A DNA stretch of 19,526 nucleotides from Ettlia oleoabundans (Eukaryota > Chlorophyta > Chlorophyceae > Chlamydomonadales), in the NCBI GenBank assembly GCA_019693395.1, contig JAAMXP010000778.1, forward strand, positions 1-19,526, read 5' to 3'. Both the position numbers and the translations under genes were made by a program. The number at the start of each line of letters is the position of its first letter. The stretch's first letter is position 1. The notes beneath the pieces are model-generated. The model searched no databases. It was given only the letters and a program-made list of their open reading frames with translations, and was not told where the DNA came from. Positions 17,101 through 19,526 of the stretch are shown in pieces.

Positions 17101-19253
17101 AGAATATATTTACTTACGACCCCAACCCATGAGTCCCCCTTCCCTTTCCCAATCGTGCCACGATTACATCATGGTGGCTGGAGCTACCCTTTTGTCCAAC
17201 TCGAGTTAGATACACTTGTTTAGATGGTGGTTAACGCTGCCTTGCACGTGTTCATCTCCCAGCTTGGATTTTTCCTCTGGGTACCGTCCCTTTCACTCCT
17301 CCCTCACCTCCCGTCCCCCCAAAACTCAAAAACCCTGAATTTGGCAAAGTCGTCCCCATGTTCCCGTCCCTTGCCCAGCTTGCCCTCTCTTCGGTTGAAT
17401 CAGAATTTCTTGAGGCACAGCCATAGCTTGTTGCAACAACTCCCATTCCCAACGCGTGGCATTGACAGGCCAGGCAGGCAGACACCTTGCCCCAGAGGCA
17501 GCAGGCTCTGGGTGACAGCTTGCGGCCGTCAGAGGCTGCCAGTGGCGGTGACACCCGAGGTGATCTGCCACTCCCACACAACATTGCTACCGTTGCTGGA
17601 CACACGAAGCCACCAATGTCTCTCTGCTCTGCCCTGTGGCTTTCCCACCAGCTCTTATGTGCGGACGCTGCTGCCATTACCAGCATTCCACTTCGCCGGA
17701 CTTTAAGCAGTCAGCGCCGCTCGCAGCTCGGAGTTTCCAAGTCGGAGGGATGGCTGCCCCGACCAACAGGCATCCCGGGCTTTGTAGAACCATTCCTACT
17801 TGGCGCGCTCAGCCATCCTTGGTCTGCAGCGACACGGTAGCTTGTCCACATCACGAACAACCTGTCCTGCACCCGTCTGCTGCGACTGGTCTGGAGGACT
17901 CGCCATGTCTGTGGATGTGTAAGCAAGGTCCCTCCAGATTACATGCACGTTGATGGCCACTACAGCTGTGGCGCTGCTTTGCGGCAGGTAGTTGCCGCTT
18001 GTCAACCCCGACCCCTCTGGTGCACAGATGCTGCAAGGCACCAACCCTTGCACACCTGCGCCAACCGTCAAACAGCACTTTTAGTGCCGTCCCAAGTTGT
18101 TGCACCAATGCGCGCCTCTACAGGACCAACACCAAGCGTGGTTTGTGCTCCCTCGCAGGTGGCAACTAACTGGTGGAGAGGCCCCGCATGTTGGCGTGGT
18201 TGTCGCACCAGCAAGCAACACCTGGATGAACGGCTGGAATGCGGTGGATGCATGCAGATGGAGGCTAGCCGCTTGATGGTGAGTTTTACTCCGCTGGCGT
18301 GGCTCGCCCCAGGTGTTCTGGCCGTTGTACGCTGCAAGCTCGCCTAGCACCCACCTTCATTCCGTGCGTGGAGCAGTCATGCCTGATGCTTGACTGTACA
18401 GCCTGCTTCTGTTGGTCAATGAAGAACCACCAGCACTTGAACAGTTGTTCATGATGTTGCAGGAGTCACTTTGGGCATTTAGTCGTAACCGCCACCCTTT
18501 CTTACTTGCCCCCACATGCCATGCAGACAGCCAGCGCTCCTGCCAGCCAGCACTTGCAGGCAGGAACGGCAGCGGGCGCTCTGGGCTGACAGCGGCCCCA
18601 AGTGGTGCCCTTGAGAAATCTGGCAGGCAGCGGCGGAGCTCCAGCAGCGGCAGAGGACGCCTGGCTAGGCCCAGGTGTGTGAGTGTAACCCAATGTCGCA
18701 CCGGCCAAATTAGCCATCTTATTTTCACTCACAGGCTGCTACTGCACAAGTGGGCAGCCAGTTAGAGGACAAGGAGCAGCTGGCGGGAAGGAGGCAAGCT
18801 GCCCAGATGCAAAGCCATAGACATGGAGCCAGTATTTTCTATAATTTCGCCATTCTGGCTGCTATTTGGGCCTCTGGTAGGTAAGGAGATTGCTTTGGGC
18901 AAACCAGCCAGAATCCCATCGAGTGCTTGCGTACTTAGTACGGGGCAGCTCCTTGATCCATAGTAGCTGCGCTGTGCTGCGCAGGCTGAGCTGGCTCCGC
19001 TATAAGTTTCACCGCTGGTTCTAGGTTGTCAAGAACCCCTGAAACCCTGTGCAGCCAAAGGTGCACTCATCCCAGGTTGCAGGTAGGGCCAGTCCTGGAA
19101 TAATCCCACCCTTTGCTCCCTCAACTGCCTGAAATGGTAGGTCCAAAGTGCGCCACACAGATGCCACACAACGCCTGTTGCAACCCTGCACCTACCTCGC
19201 CTGCCCTCCTGTTGCAGGCCTTTTGTGCTCCTCCCTACTCCAAGCAAGCCAAC
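17101..19253. other. Intergenic region with no supported gene
   Basis: About 2.1 kb. Open frames up to 160 codons occur on both strands (for example 17224-17706 + and 18412-18765 +) but none has a recognisable motif or a consistent splice chain. A gene with many short exons and an unfamiliar product could still be hidden here. No tandem repeat, tRNA or transposon end was seen. Confidence 0.5.
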
Positions 19254-19526
19254 ATGCGCACTGCCATCCTCGTGTGCCTGGTGATTGGGTGAGTGAGGGG
19301 CGGAGCAGGGTGCAGCCGTACCGCCACCTTGGACACACACCCTTGCCTTGGACACACCTTGTACCCATCCCCTGGGTTAATTTTCGTGCCATATATAGCC
19401 CCCCCGCTTCTTTCCCCGCTCTCTGCTGCCCTGTTGCTGTGCCCAGTCCCTTGGCTCACGGTCCAAGCTGCCGTTGCTCGCCCGTCGGCATCCCGCTGAC
19501 CCCTGTGACTGACACCTTCCGGCCTT
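19254..19526 (+). CDS. Possible 5' end of a secreted protein gene, runs off the window
   Basis: AACATGCG at 19254 opens MRTAILVCLVIG, a short basic-hydrophobic stretch like a signal peptide, and meets a strong GTGAGT donor at 19289. A TGCCCAG acceptor at 19446 joins in frame to PLAHGPSCRCSPVGIPL and stays open to the window end. The predicted 158-nt intron contains CATATATAGCC near 19390, which could instead be a TATA box of a gene starting further right. The product is not recognised; the gene model rests only on splice consensus and the hydrophobic start. Confidence 0.35.

Noticed and set aside
17224..17706. 160-codon open frame after copy 2
   Set aside because: Composition is that of translated GC-rich spacer (Leu/Pro/Ser); an overlapping frame of similar length exists on the other strand.
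18412..18765. Open frame beginning MVNEEPPALEQLF, considered as an exon
   Set aside because: Its first third looks protein-like, but joining it to the nearby donor at 18274 gives a stop, and the rest is low-complexity.
1..19526. CRISPR array, bacterial operon, tRNA or rRNA genes
   Set aside because: The repeats seen are intronic simple or tandem repeats without spacers; genes are intron-split; no cloverleaf or rRNA core sequence was recognised.

Overview
This is nuclear DNA of a eukaryote, most likely a green alga (core Chlorophyta, possibly Trebouxiophyceae). The genes are cut into many short exons by introns of about 130-450 nt with GTGAGT/GTGCGT-like donors and (T)GCAG acceptors. The sequence is GC-rich, and one protein has a long SP/PPP-rich tail typical of algal cell-wall-associated proteins. 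The lineage is inferred from these features and was not checked against a database.

Layout, all on the + strand. (1) 1-2031: 3' part of a subtilisin-family (S8) serine protease gene; the oxyanion-hole Asn and the catalytic Ser are visible, and it ends in a proline-rich, Cys-containing tail. Its second intron is a CTGC-type tetranucleotide satellite. (2) 2032-3506: 1.5 kb with no gene I can support, presumably the protease 3' UTR and the promoter of the next gene. (3) 3507-10205: a complete 19-exon gene for a PiT/PTB-type sodium-phosphate symporter (620 aa). (4) 10206-11238: 3' UTR, a short assembly gap with a C-run, and the promoter of the second copy. (5) 11239-16808: a second, tandem, same-orientation PiT/PTB gene (616 aa) with the same 19 exons, junctions and phases. 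(6) 16809-19253: no gene recognised. (7) 19254-19526: possible first two exons of a secreted protein running off the window.

The two transporters are clearly a local duplication. I assembled both reading frames exon by exon. Every junction keeps frame and every acceptor is AG; all donors are GT except one GC. Each gene begins with an 11-nt first exon and has a second 11-nt microexon that encodes most of the start of the GIGANDVAN signature. Both halves of the PiT inverted repeat are intact (GANDVAN + PVSTTH, then GSNDVAN + LPLSTTH). Both proteins also carry an approximately 90-residue C-terminal tail with three conserved N-glycosylation sequons and two conserved cysteines.

The most interesting material is in how these duplicates evolve and splice: paired microexons, a GC-AG first intron in only one copy, a near-identical 72-nt intron block in otherwise diverged introns, a perfect P1BS-like phosphate-response motif just upstream of copy 2 but not at the matching place in copy 1, and several small intronic tandem repeats and relics. 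I found no CRISPR array, tRNA, rRNA or intact mobile element.
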